Below, piece after piece: positions 23,195-35,438 of a stretch of 64,000 bases of DNA. How positions within the stretch are numbered: position 1 is the first letter of the stretch; each line of letters begins with the position of its first letter. The position numbers and the translations under genes were made by a program. Under the pieces are notes generated by a model. That model saw nothing but the letters and a program-made list of their open reading frames with translations, was not told the DNA's origin and did not search any database. The DNA comes from Apostichopus japonicus (Eukaryota; Echinodermata; Holothuroidea; Aspidochirotida; Stichopodidae). The stretch covers positions 7,667,001-7,731,000 of the forward strand of contig NC_092582.1 in assembly GCF_037975245.1 (NCBI RefSeq), written 5' to 3'.

Positions 23195-24931
23195 ACCCCA
23201 CCTCCCTCCCCTTTTCCCTCTTTCGTGGGTAACTATAGCCCAACCATCTGTTCAGAAACGTTCAAGCGTCTCGTTTACGGAATTAGGTAAACGAAAGCTA
23301 CCAGGGGCGTTGTGGGTAGGGGCGGGGGTTGCGACGACTTTAATACCCTATTAGTTTTCGAGCATAACAGTATTCACTCTGGCTAATTATTAGTTTAGTT
23401 TAGTTTAGTTACCCAAGGATCAGGAAGCTTTACAGTAGCCTATTTGAGAACCTATCCGTGCTAGATCATGGATGAACACCGGCTTACTTCAAGCCTTCTA
23501 TTTTCGATAATTGTTCAGAGGGTAAAGAGGCAGGGGTGTGAATTCTCTCCCATTCCTGCTCCCGGGACCGCCTTTTAAAGTCCCCATCAACTTTTTTTTC
23601 TCGATACATTTGTACCGCTGGTCATCACTTCACAATCTTAAATTCACTCTGGTTAAGCAAGTAAGCATCTGAGTATAGCTAGTTGCTTGAAGGCTACATA
23701 GACTATTTACTACAATAGCTATATGTTAATGTAACAGTCAAAATTTGCATTTCTAATTAGATACAGGTTTCTTGTATTTCTCCTGTACGTTGAAATCAGC
23801 AAATTTTCCCTTAAGGAGAAATACAAACATGTATGCGTAGTACAGAATTATGGTAACGGTGGGGAGGATTGAGTGGTAGAGTAATTTCTCCGGGACAAAA
23901 CATATGATGTGTAATAAACTTTGATGATAAATGAAAATAATCAATAATATAAACTATGATCAGTTTAATATTATTTATTATATCATCAGGAATGTGAGGG
24001 GTTCATATAAAAGGGCAAAAAAAGGACTGAAAAACTTCAAACTATACTTACACGGTCGCACTTACCCCACCTCCCTCCCCTTTTCCCTCTTTCGTGGGTA
24101 ACTATAGCCCAACCATCTGTTCAGAAACGTTCAAGCGTCTCGTTTACGGAATTAGGTAAACGAAAGCTACCAGGGGCGTTGTGGGTAGGGGCGGGGGTTG
24201 CGACGACTTTAATACCCTATTAGTTTTCGAGCATAACAGTATTCACTCTGGCTAATTATTAGTTTAGTTTAGTTTAGTTACCCAAGGATCAGGAAGCTTT
24301 ACAGTAGCCTATTTGAGAACCTATCCGTGCTAGATCATGGATGAACACCGGCTTACTTCAAGCCTTCTATTTTCGATAATTGTTCAGAGGGTAAAGAGGC
24401 AGGGGTGTGAATTCTCTCCCATTCCTGCTCCCGGGACCGCCTTTTAAAGTCCCCATCAACTTTTTTTTCTCGATACATTTGTACCGCTGGTCATCACTTC
24501 ACAATCTTAAATTCACTCTGGTTAAGCAAGTAAGCATCTGAGTATAGCTAGTTGCTTGAAGGCTACATAGACTATTTACTACAATAGCTATATGTTAATG
24601 TAACAGTCAAAATTTGCATTTCTAATTAGATACAGGTTTCTTGTATTTCTCCTGTACGTTGAAATCAGCAAATTTTCCCTTAAGGAGAAATACAAACATG
24701 TATGCGTAGTACAGAATTATGGTAACGGTGGGGAGGATTGAGTGGTAGAGTAATTTCTCCGGGACAAAACATATGATGTGTAATAAACTTTGATGATAAA
24801 TGAAAATAATCAATAATATAAACTATGATCAGTTTAATATTATTTATTATATCATCAGGAATGTGAGGGGTTCATATAAAAGGGCAAAAAAAGGACTGAA
24901 AAACTTCAAACTATACTTACACGGTCGCACT
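23195..24931 (+). repeat. Near-identical tandem pair of 869-bp monomers
   Basis: About 23195-24062 and 24064-24931 appear base-for-base identical over the stretches compared, far closer than other neighbours in the array. The encoded minus-strand ORFs at 23753-23944 and 24622-24813 are the same. This points to a very recent unequal crossover or gene conversion, or to an assembly duplication. Confidence 0.85.
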
Positions 24932-25499
24932 TACCCCACCTCCCTCCCCCCTTCCCTCTTTCATGCATGGGAAACTCTAGCCCAACCATCTGTTCAGAAA
25001 CGTTCAAGCGTCTCGTATATGAAAATCGGTAAAGAAAAGCTACCAGGGGCGTTGTGGGTAGGGGCGGGGATTGCGACCACTTTAATACCCTATTAGTTTA
25101 CGGGAATTACAGTCTCCTCTCTGGCTAATTATTAGTTTAGTTACCCAAGGATCAGGAAGCTTTACAGTAGCTTATTTGAGACCCTATCCGTGTTAGATCA
25201 TGGATGAACACCGGCTTACTTCAAGCCTTCTGTTTTCGATAATTGTTCAGAGGGTAAAGAGGCAGGGGTGTGAATTCTCTCCCATTCCTGCTCCCGGGAC
25301 CGCCTTTTAAAGTCCCCATCAACTTTTTTCGATACATTTGTACCACTGGCCATCACTTCACAATCTTAAATTCACACTGGTTAAGCAAGTAAGCAACTGA
25401 GTATAGTCATCTGCTTGAAGGCTACATAGACTGTTTACTACAAAATCTATATGTTCATGTAACAGTCAAAATTTGCATTTCTAATTAGATACAAGTTTC

Positions 25500-25554
25500 T
25501 TGTATTTCTCCTTAACGTCGAAATAAGCAAATTTTCCCTTAAGGAGAAATACAA
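25500..25554. repeat. Representative satellite hairpin (16-bp arms)
   Basis: TTGTATTTCTCCTTAA (25500-25515) and TTAAGGAGAAATACAA (25539-25554) are perfect inverted copies around a 23-nt loop. The same structure recurs in nearly every monomer. Where one arm has changed (CTCCTGTACG in monomers near 23770, 24640 and 36300), pairing is shortened. Confidence 0.9.
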
Positions 25555-25730
25555 ACATGTAATCGTAGTACAGTATTATGGTTACGGTGGGGAGGATTGA
25601 GTGGTAGAGTAATTTCTCCGGCTACAAAACATAAGATATGTAATAAACTTTGATGATGAATGAAAATAATCAATAATATAATCTTCGATAAGTTTAATAT
25701 TATTTATTATATCATCAGACTGTGAGGGGC

Positions 25731-25745
25731 ACATATAAAAGCGCA
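25731..25745 (+). promoter_or_regulatory. TATA-box-like motif in satellite monomer (representative)
   Basis: ACATATAAAAGCGC is present in essentially every monomer (variants CTATATAAAAGCGC, TCATATAAAAGCGC, and decayed ACATATCAAAGTGC). It fits the TATAWAAR consensus for RNA polymerase II. About 30 bases downstream most monomers have ACTACTCACACGG or ACTAACACGG, where a start site would fall. No transcript is visible from sequence, so this is a possible core promoter only. Confidence 0.35.
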
Positions 25746-28031
25746 AAAAAAGGGCTGAAAAACTTCGAACTACTAACATGGTCGCACTAACCCCACCTCC
25801 CTTCCCCCTTTCCATCTTCCATGGGTAACTCTAGCCCAACCATCAATTCAGAAACGTTCAAGCGTCTCGTATATGAAAATCGGTAAAGAAAAGCTACCAC
25901 GGGCGTTGTGGGTAGGGGCAGGGATTGCGACCACTTTAATACCCTATTAGTTTTCGGGAATTACAGTCTCCGCTCTGGCTAATTATTAGTTTAGTTACCC
26001 AAGGATCAGGAAGCTTTACAGTAGCTTATTTGAGACCCTATCCGTGTTAGATCATGGATGAACACCGGCTTACTTCAAGCCTTCTGTTTTCGATAATTGT
26101 TCAGAGGGTAAAGAGGCAGGGGTGTGAATTCTCTCCCATTCCTGCTCCCGGGACCGCCTTTTAAAGTCCCCATCAACTTTTTTTCTCGATACATTTGTAC
26201 CGCTGGCCATCACTTCACAAACTTATTAATCATTCTGGTTAAGCAAGTAAGCATCTGAGTATAGTCATCTGCTTGAAGGCTACATAGACTGTTCACTACA
26301 AAAGCCATGTTAATGTAACAGCCAGAATTTGCATTTCTAATTAAATACAGGTTTCTTGTATTTCTCCTTAACGTCGAAATAAGCAAATTTTCCCTTAAGG
26401 AGAAATACAAACATGTATTCGTAGTACAGAATTATGTCAACGGTGAGGAGGTTTGAGTGGTAGAGTAATTTCTCCGGGGACAAAACATATGATGTGTAAT
26501 AAAATTTGATGATAAATGAAAATAATCAATAAGTTTAATATTATTTATTATATCATCAGACTGTGAGGGGCACATATAAAAGCGCAAAAAAGGGCTGAAA
26601 AACTTCGAACTACTCACACGGTCGCACTAACCCCACCACCCTCCCCTTTCCCTCTTTCGTGGGTAACTCTAGCCCAACCATCTGTTCAGAAACGTTCAAG
26701 CGTCTCGTTTACGGAATTAGGTAAACGAAAGCTACCAGGGGCGTTGTGGGTAGGGGCGGGGGTTGCGACCACTTTAATACCCTATTAGTTTTCGAGCATA
26801 ACAGTATTCACTCTGGCTAATTATTAGTTTAGTTTAGTTACCCAAGGATCAGGAAGCTTTACGGTAGCTTATTTGAGAACCTATCCGTGTTAGATCATGG
26901 ATGAACACCGGCTTACTTCGAGCCTTCTGTTTTCGATAATTGTTCAGAGGGTAAAGAGGCAGGGGTGTGAATTCTCTCCCATTCCTGCTCCCGGGACCGC
27001 CTTTTAAAGTCCCCATCAACTTTTTTTCTCGATACATTTGTACCGCTGGCCATCACTTCACAAACTTATTAATCATTCTGGTTAAGCAAGTAAGCATCTG
27101 AGTATAGTCATCTGCTTGAAGGCTACATAGACTGTTCACTACAAAAGCCATGTTAATGTAACAGCCAGAATTTGCATTTCTAATTAAATACAGGTTTCTT
27201 GTATTTCTCCTTAACGTCGAAATAAGCAAATTTTCCCTTAAGGAGAAATACAAACATGTATTCGTAGTACAGAATTATGTCAACGGTGAGGAGGTTTGAG
27301 TGGTAGAGTAATTTCTCCGGGGACAAAACATATGATGTGTAATAAAATTTGATGATAAATGAAAATAATCAATAAGTTTAATATTATTTATTATATCATC
27401 AGACTGTGAGGCGCCTATATAAAAGCGCAATAAAAGGAATGAAAGACTTCGAACTACTCACACGGTCGCATTTACCCCACCTCCCTCCCCTTTTCCCTCT
27501 TTCGTGGGTAACTCTAGCCCAACCATCTGTTCAGAAACGTTCAAGCGTCGCGTTTACGGAATTAGGTAAACGAAAGCTACCAGGGGCGTTGTGGGTATGG
27601 GCGGGGGTTGCGACCACTTTAATACCCTACTAGTTTTCGAGCATAACAGTATTCACTCTGGCTAATTATTAGTTTAGTTACCCAAGGATCAGGAAGCTTT
27701 ACAGTAGCTTATTTGAGAACCTATCCGTGCTAGATCATGGATGAACACCGGCTTACTTCAATCCTTCTCTTTTCAATAATTGTTCAGAGGGTAAAGAGGC
27801 AGGGGTGTGAAATCTCTCCCATTCCTGCTCCCGGGACCGCCTTTTAAAGTCCCCGTCAACTTTTTTCGATACATTTGTACCACTGGCCCTCACTTCACAA
27901 TCTTAAATTCACTCTGGTTGAGCAAGTAAGCAACTGAGTATAGCTATCTGCTTGAAGGCTACATAGACTATTTACTACAAAATCTATATGTTAATGTAAC
28001 AGTCAAAATTTGCATTTCTAATTAGATACAA

Positions 28032-31000
28032 GTTTCTTGTATTTCTCCTTAACGTCGAAATAAGCAAATTTTCCCTTAAGGAGAAATACAAACATGTATT
28101 CGTAGTACAGAATTATGGGTACCGGTGGGGAGGATTGAGGGGTAGAGTAATTTCTCCGGAGACAAAACATATGAAGTTTAATAAAATTTGATGATAAATG
28201 AAAATAATCAATAATATAAACTATGATAAGTTTAATATTATTTATTATATCATCAGACTGTGAGGGGCCTATATAAAAGCGCAATAAAAGGGCTGAAAAA
28301 CTTCGAACTACTAACACGGTCGCACTTACCCCACCTCCCTTCCCCCTTTCCATCTTCCATGGGTAACTCTAGCCCAACCATCTGTTCTAAAACGTTCAAG
28401 CGTCGCGTATACGAAATTAGGTAAACGAAAGCTACCAGGGGCGTTGTGGGTAGGGGCGGGGATTGCGACCACATTAATACCCTATTAGTTTTCGAGCAAA
28501 ACAGTATTCACTCTGACTAATTATTAGTTCAGTTTAGTTACCCAAGGATCAGGAAGCTTTACAGTAGCTTATTTGAGAACCTATCCGTGTTAGATCATGG
28601 ATGAACACCGGCTTACTTCAAGCCTTCTGTTTTCGATAATTGTTCAGAGGGTAAAGAGGCAGGGGTGTGAATTCTCTCCCATTCCTGCTCCCGGGACCGC
28701 CTTTTAAAGTCCCCATCAACTTTTTTCTCGATACATTTGTACCGCTGGCCATCACTTCACAAACTTATTAATCACTCTGGTTAAGCAAGTAAGCATCTGA
28801 GTATAGTCATCTGCTTGAAGGCTACATAGACTGTTTACTACAAAAGCCATGTTAATGTAACAGCCAGAATTTGCATTTCTAATTAAATACAGGTTTCTTG
28901 TATTTCTCCTTAACGTCGAAATAAGCAAATTTTCCCTTAAGGAGAAATACAAACATGTATTCGTAGTACAGCATTATGTTAACGGTAGGGAGGATTGAGT
29001 GGTAGAATAATTTCTCCAGGGACAAAACATATGATGTGTAATAAAATTTGATGATAAATGAAAATAATCAATAATATAATCTATGATAAGTTTAATATTA
29101 TTTATTATATCATCAGACTGTGAGGGGCACATATAAAAGCGCAAAAAAAGGGCTGAAAAACTTCGAACTACTAACACGGTCGCACTAACCCCACCTCCCT
29201 CCCCTTTCCCTCTTTCGTGGGTAACTCTAGCCCAACCATCTGTTCAGAAACGTTCAAGCGTCTCGTTTACGGAATTAGGTAAACGAAAGCTACCAGGGGC
29301 GTTGTGGGTAGGGGCGGGGGTTGCGACCACTTTAATACCCTATTAGTTTTCGAGCATAACAGTATTCATTCTGGCTAATTATTAGTTTAGTTACACAAGG
29401 ATCTGGAAGCTTTACAGCAGCTTATTCCTGCTCCCGGGACCGCCTTTTAAAGTCCCCGTCAACTTTTTTCGATACATTTGTACCACTGGTCCTCACTTCA
29501 CAATCTTAAATTCACTCTGGTTGAGCAAGTAAGCAACTGAGTATAGCTATCTGCTTGAAGGCTACATAGACTATTTACTACAAAAGCTATATGTTAATGT
29601 AACAGTCAAAATTTGTATTTTTTATTAGATACAAGTTTCTTGTATTTCTCCTTAACGTTGAAATAAGCAAATTTTCCCTTAAGGAGAAATACAAACATGT
29701 ATTCGTAGTACAGCATTATGGTAACGGTGGGGAGGATTGAGGGGTAGAGTAATTTCTCCGGAGACAAAACATTTGATATGTAATAAAATTTGATGATAAA
29801 TGAAAATAATCAATAATATAATCTATGATAAGTTTAATATTATTTATTATATCATCAGACTGTGAGGGGCACATATCAAAGTGCAAAGAAAGGGCTGAAA
29901 AACTTCGAACTAATCACACGGTCGCATTAATCCCACCTCCCTCCCCTTTCCCTCTTTCGTGGGTAACTCTAGCCCAACCATCTGTTCAGAAACGTTCAAG
30001 CGTCTCGTGTACGGAATTAGGTAAACGAAAGCTACCAGGGGCGTTGTGGGTATGGGCGGGGGTTGCGACCACTTTAATACCCTATTAGTTTTCGAGCATA
30101 ACAGTATTCACTCTGGCTAATTATTAGTTTAGTTTAGTTTAGTTTAGTTACCCAAGGATCAGGAAGCTTTACGGTAGCTTATTTGAGAACCTATCCGTGT
30201 TAGATCATGGATGAACACCGGCTTACTTCAAGCCTTCTGTTTTCGATAATTGTTCAGAGGGTAAAGAGGCAGGGGTGTGAATTCTCTCCCATTCCTGCTC
30301 CCGGGACCGCCTTTTAAAGTCCCCATCAACTTTTTTTCTCGATATATTTGTACCGCTGGCCATCACTTCACAATCTTAAATTCACTCTGGTTAAGCAAGT
30401 AAGCATCTGAGTATAGTCATCTGCTTGAAGGCTACATAGACTATTTACTACAAAAGCCATGTTAATGTAACAGCCAGAATTTGCATTTCTAATTAGATAC
30501 AGGTTTCTTGTATTTCTCCTTAACGTCGAAATAAGCAAATTTTCCCTTAAGGAGAAATACAAACATGTATTCGTAGTACAGCATTATGGGTACCGGTGGG
30601 GAGGATTGAGGGGTAGAATAATTTCTCCGGAGACAAAACATATGAAGTTTAATAAAATTTGATGATAAATGAAAATAATCAATAATATAAACTATGATAA
30701 GTTTAATATTATTTATTATATCATCAGACTGTGAGGGGCCTATATAAAAGCGCAATAAAAGGGCTGAAAAACTTCGAACTACTAACACGGTCGCACTTAC
30801 CCCACCTCCCTTCCCCCTTTCCATCTTCCATGGGTAACTCTAGCCCAACCATCTGTTCTAAAACGTTCAAGCGTCGCGTATACGAAATTAGGTAAACGAA
30901 AGCTACCAGGGGCGTTGTGGGTAGGGGCGGGGATTGCGACCACATTAATACCCTATTAGTTTTCGAGCAAAACAGTATTCACTCTGACTAATTATTAGTT

Positions 31001-34000
31001 CAGTTTAGTTACCCAAGGATCAGGAAGCTTTACAGTAGCTTATTTGAGAACCTATCCGTGTTAGATCATGGATGAACACCGGCTTACTTCAAGCCTTCTG
31101 TTTTCGATAATTGTTCAGAGGGTAAAGAGGCAGGGGTGTGAATTCTCTCCCATTCCTGCTCCCGGGACCGCCTTTTAAAGTCCCCATCAACTTTTTTCTC
31201 GATACATTTGTACCGCTGGCCATCACTTCACAAACTTATTAAGCACTCTGGTTAAGCAAGTAAGCATCTGAGTATAGTCATCTGCTTGAAGGCTACATAG
31301 ACTGTTTACTACAAAAGCCATGTTAATGTAACAGCCAGAATTTGCATTTCTAATTAAATACAGGTTTCTTGTATTTCTCCTTAACGTCGAAATAAGCAAA
31401 TTTTCCCTTAAGGAGAAATACAAACATGTATTCGTAGTACAGCATTATGTTAACGGTGGGGAGGATTGAGTGGTAGAGTAATTTCTCCAGGGACAAAACA
31501 TATGATGTGTAATAAAATTTGATGATAAATGAAAATAATCAATAATATAATCTATGATAAGTTTAATATTATTTATTATATCATCAGACTGTGAGGGGCA
31601 CATATAAAAGCGCAAAAGAAGGGCTGAAAAACTTCGAACTACTAACACGGTCGCACTAACCCCACCTCCCTCCCCTTTCCCTCTTTCGTGGGTAACTCTA
31701 GCCCAACCATCTGTTCAGAAACGTTCAAGCGTCTCGTTTACGGAATTAGGTAAACGAAAGCTACCAGGGGCGTTGTGGGTAGGGGCGGGGGTTGCGACCA
31801 CTTTAATACCCTATTAGTTTTCGAGCATAACAGTATTCATTCTGGCTAATTAGTTCAGTTTAGTTACACAAGGATCTGGAAGCTTTACAGCAGCTTATTC
31901 CTGCTCCCGGGACCGCCTTTTAAAGTCCCCGTCAACTTTTTTCGATACATTTGTACCACTGGTCCTCACTTCACAATCTTAAATTCACTCTGGTTGAGCA
32001 AGTAAGCAACTGAGTATAGCTATCTGCTTGAAGGCTACATAGACTATTTACTACAAAAGCTATATGTTAATGTAACAGTCAAAATTTGTATTTTTTATTA
32101 GATACAAGTTTCTTGTATTTCTCCTTAACGTTGAAATAAGCAAATTTTCCCTTAAGGAGAAATACAAACATGTATTCGTAGTACAGCATTATGGTAACGG
32201 TGGGGAGAATTGAGGGGTAGAGTAATTTCTCCGGGGACAAAACATTTGATATGTAATAAAATTTGATGATAAATGAAAATAATCAATAATATAATCTATG
32301 ATAAGTTTAATATTATTTATTATATCATCAGACTGTGAGGGGCACATATCAAAGTGCAAAGAAAGGGCTGAAAAACTTCGAACTAATCACACGGTCGCAT
32401 TAACCCCACCTCCCTCCCCTTTCCCTCTTTCGTGGGTAACTCTAGCCCAACCATCTGTTCAGAAACGTTCAAGCGTCTCGTGTACGGAATTAGGTAAACG
32501 AAAGCTACCAGGGGCGTTGTGGGTATGGGCGGGGGTTGCGACCACTTTAATACCCTATTAGTTTTCGAGCATAACAGTATTCACTCTGGCTAATTATTAG
32601 TTTAGTTTAGTTTAGTTACCCAAGGATCAGGAAGCTTTACGGTAGCTTATTTGAGAACCTATCCGTGTTAGATCATGGATGAACACCGGCTTACTTCAAG
32701 CCTTCTGTTTTCGATAATTGTTCAGAGGGTAAAGAGGCAGGGGTGTGAATTCTCTCCCATTCCTGCTCCCGGGACCGCCTTTTAAAGTCCCCATCAACTT
32801 TTTTTCTCGATATATTTGTACCGCTGGCCATCACTTCACAATCTTAAATTCACTCTGGTTAAGCAAGTAAGCATCTGAGTATAGTCATCTGCTTGAAGGC
32901 TACATAGACTATTTACTACAAAAGCCATGTTAATGTAACAGCCAGAATTTGCATTTCTAATTAGATACAGGTTTCTTGTATTTCTCCTTAACGTCGAAAT
33001 AAGCAAATTTTCCCTTAAGGAGAAATACAAACATGTATTCGTAGTACAGCATTATGGTAACGGTGGGGAGGATTGAGGGGTAGAGTAATTTCTCCAGAGA
33101 CAAAACATATGAAGTTTAATAAAATTTGATGATAAATGAAAATAATCAATAATATAAAGTATGATAAGTTTAATATTATTTATTATATCATCAGACTGTG
33201 AGGGGCCTATATAAAAGCGCAATAAAAGGGCTGAAAAACTTCGAACTACTAACACGGTCGCACTTACCCCACCTCCCTTCCCCCTTTCCATCTTCCATGG
33301 GTAACTCTAGCCCAACCATCTGTTCTAAAACGTTCAAGCGTCGCGTATACGAAATTAGGTAAACGAAAGCTACCAGGGGCGTTGTGGGTAGGGGCGGGGA
33401 TTGCGACCACATTAATACCCTATTAGTTTTCGAGCAAAACAGTATTCACTCTGACTAATTATTAGTTCAGTTTAGTTACCCAAGGATCAGGAAGCTTTAC
33501 AGTAGCTTATTTGAGAACCTATCCGTGTTAGATCATGGATGAACACCGGCTTACTTCAAGCCTTCTGTTTTCGATAATTGTTCAGAGGGTAAAGAGGCAG
33601 GGGTGTGAATTCTCTCCCATTCCTGCTCCCGGGACCGCCTTTTAAAGTCCCCATCAACTTTTTTCTCGATACATTTGTACCGCTGGCCATCACTTCACAA
33701 ACTTATTAAGCACTCTGGTTAAGCAAGTAAGCATCTGAGTATAGTCATCTGCTTGAAGGCTACATAGACTATTTACTACAAAAGCCATGTTAATGTAACA
33801 GCCAGAATTTGCATTTCTAATTAAATACAGGTTTCTTGTATTTCTCCTTAACGTCGAAATAAGCAAATTTTCCCTTAAGGAGAAATACAAACATGTATTC
33901 GTAGTACAGCATTATGTTAACGGTGGGGAGGATTGAGTGGTAGAGTAATTTCTCCAGGGACAAAACATATGATGTGTAATAAAATTTGATGATAAATGAA

Positions 34001-35438
34001 AATAATCAATAATATAATCTATGATAAGTTTAATATTATTTATTATATCATCAGACTGTGAGGGGCACATATAAAAGCGCAAAAAAAGGGCTGAAAAACT
34101 TCGAACTACTAACACGGTCGCACTAACCCCACCTCCCTCCCCTTTCCCTCTTTCGTGGGTAACTGTAGCCCAACCATCTGTTCAGAAACGTTCAAGCGTC
34201 TCGTTTACGGAATTAGGTAAACGAAAGCTACCAGGGGCGTTGTGGGTAGGGGCGGGGGTTGCGACCACTTTAATACCCTATTAGTTTTCGAGCATAACAG
34301 TATTCATTCTGGCTAATTAGTTCAGTTTAGTTACACAAGGATCTGGAAGCTTTACAGCAGCTTATTCCTGCTCCCGGGACCGCCTTTTAAAGTCCCCGTC
34401 AACTTTTTTCGATACATTTGTACCACTGGTCATCACTTCACAATCTTAAATTCACTCTGGTTGAGCAAGTAAGCAACTGAGTATAGCTATCTGCTTGAAG
34501 GCTACATAGACTATTTACTACAAAAGCTATATGTTAATGTAACAGTCAAAATTTGTATTTTTTATTAGATACAAGTTTCTTGTATTTCTCCTTAACGTTG
34601 AAATAAGCAAATTTTCCCTTAAGGAGAAATACAAACATGTATTCGTAGTACAGCATTATGGTAACGGTGGGGAGGATTGAGGGGTAGAGTAATTTCTCCG
34701 GGAACAAAACATTTGATATGTAATAAAATTTGATGATAAATGAAAATAATCAATAATATAATCTATGATAAGTTTAATATTATTTATTATATCATCAGAC
34801 TGTGAGGGGCACATATCAAAGTGCAAAGAAAGGGCTGAAAAACTTCGAACTAATCACACGGTCGCATTAACCCCACCTCCCTCCCCTTTCCCTCTTTCGT
34901 GGGTAACTCTAGCCCAACCATCTGTTCAGAAACGTTCAAGCGTCTCGTGTACGGAATTAGGTAAACGAAAGCTACCAGGGGCGTTGTGGGTATGGGCGGG
35001 GGTTGCGACCACTTTAATACCCTATTAGTTTTCGAGCATAACAGTATTCACTCTGGCTAATTATTAGTTTAGTTTAGTTTAGTTACCCAAGGATCAGGAA
35101 GCTTTACGGTAGCTTATTTGAGAACCTATCCGTGTTAGATCATGGATGAACACCGGCTTACTTCAAGCCTTCTGTTTTCGATAATTGTTCAGAGGGTAAA
35201 GAGGCAGGGGTGTGAATTCTCTCCCATTCCTGCTCCCGGGACCGCCTTTTAAAGTCCCCATCAACTTTTTTTCTCGATATATTTGTACCGCTGGCCATCA
35301 CTTCACAATCTTAAATTCACTCTGGTTAAGCAAGTAAGCATCTGAGTATAGTCATCTGCTTGAAGGCTACATAGACTATTTACTACAAAAGCCATGTTAA
35401 TGTAACAGCCAGAATTTGCATTTCTAATTAGATACAGG
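28032..35438 (+). repeat. Three copies of a ~2.47-kb higher-order repeat
   Basis: A block of three monomers (about 861, 742 and 866-870 bp) repeats with a 2466-2473-bp period (anchors 28032, 30505, 32972, 35438). The short monomer lacks about 118 bp between AGCAGCTTATT and CCTGCTCCCGGG (junctions near 29427, 31900, 34367), with ATT/TT microhomology at the breakpoints. Corresponding monomers in the three blocks are much closer to each other than to adjacent ones, the hallmark of higher-order satellite organisation. Confidence 0.9.
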
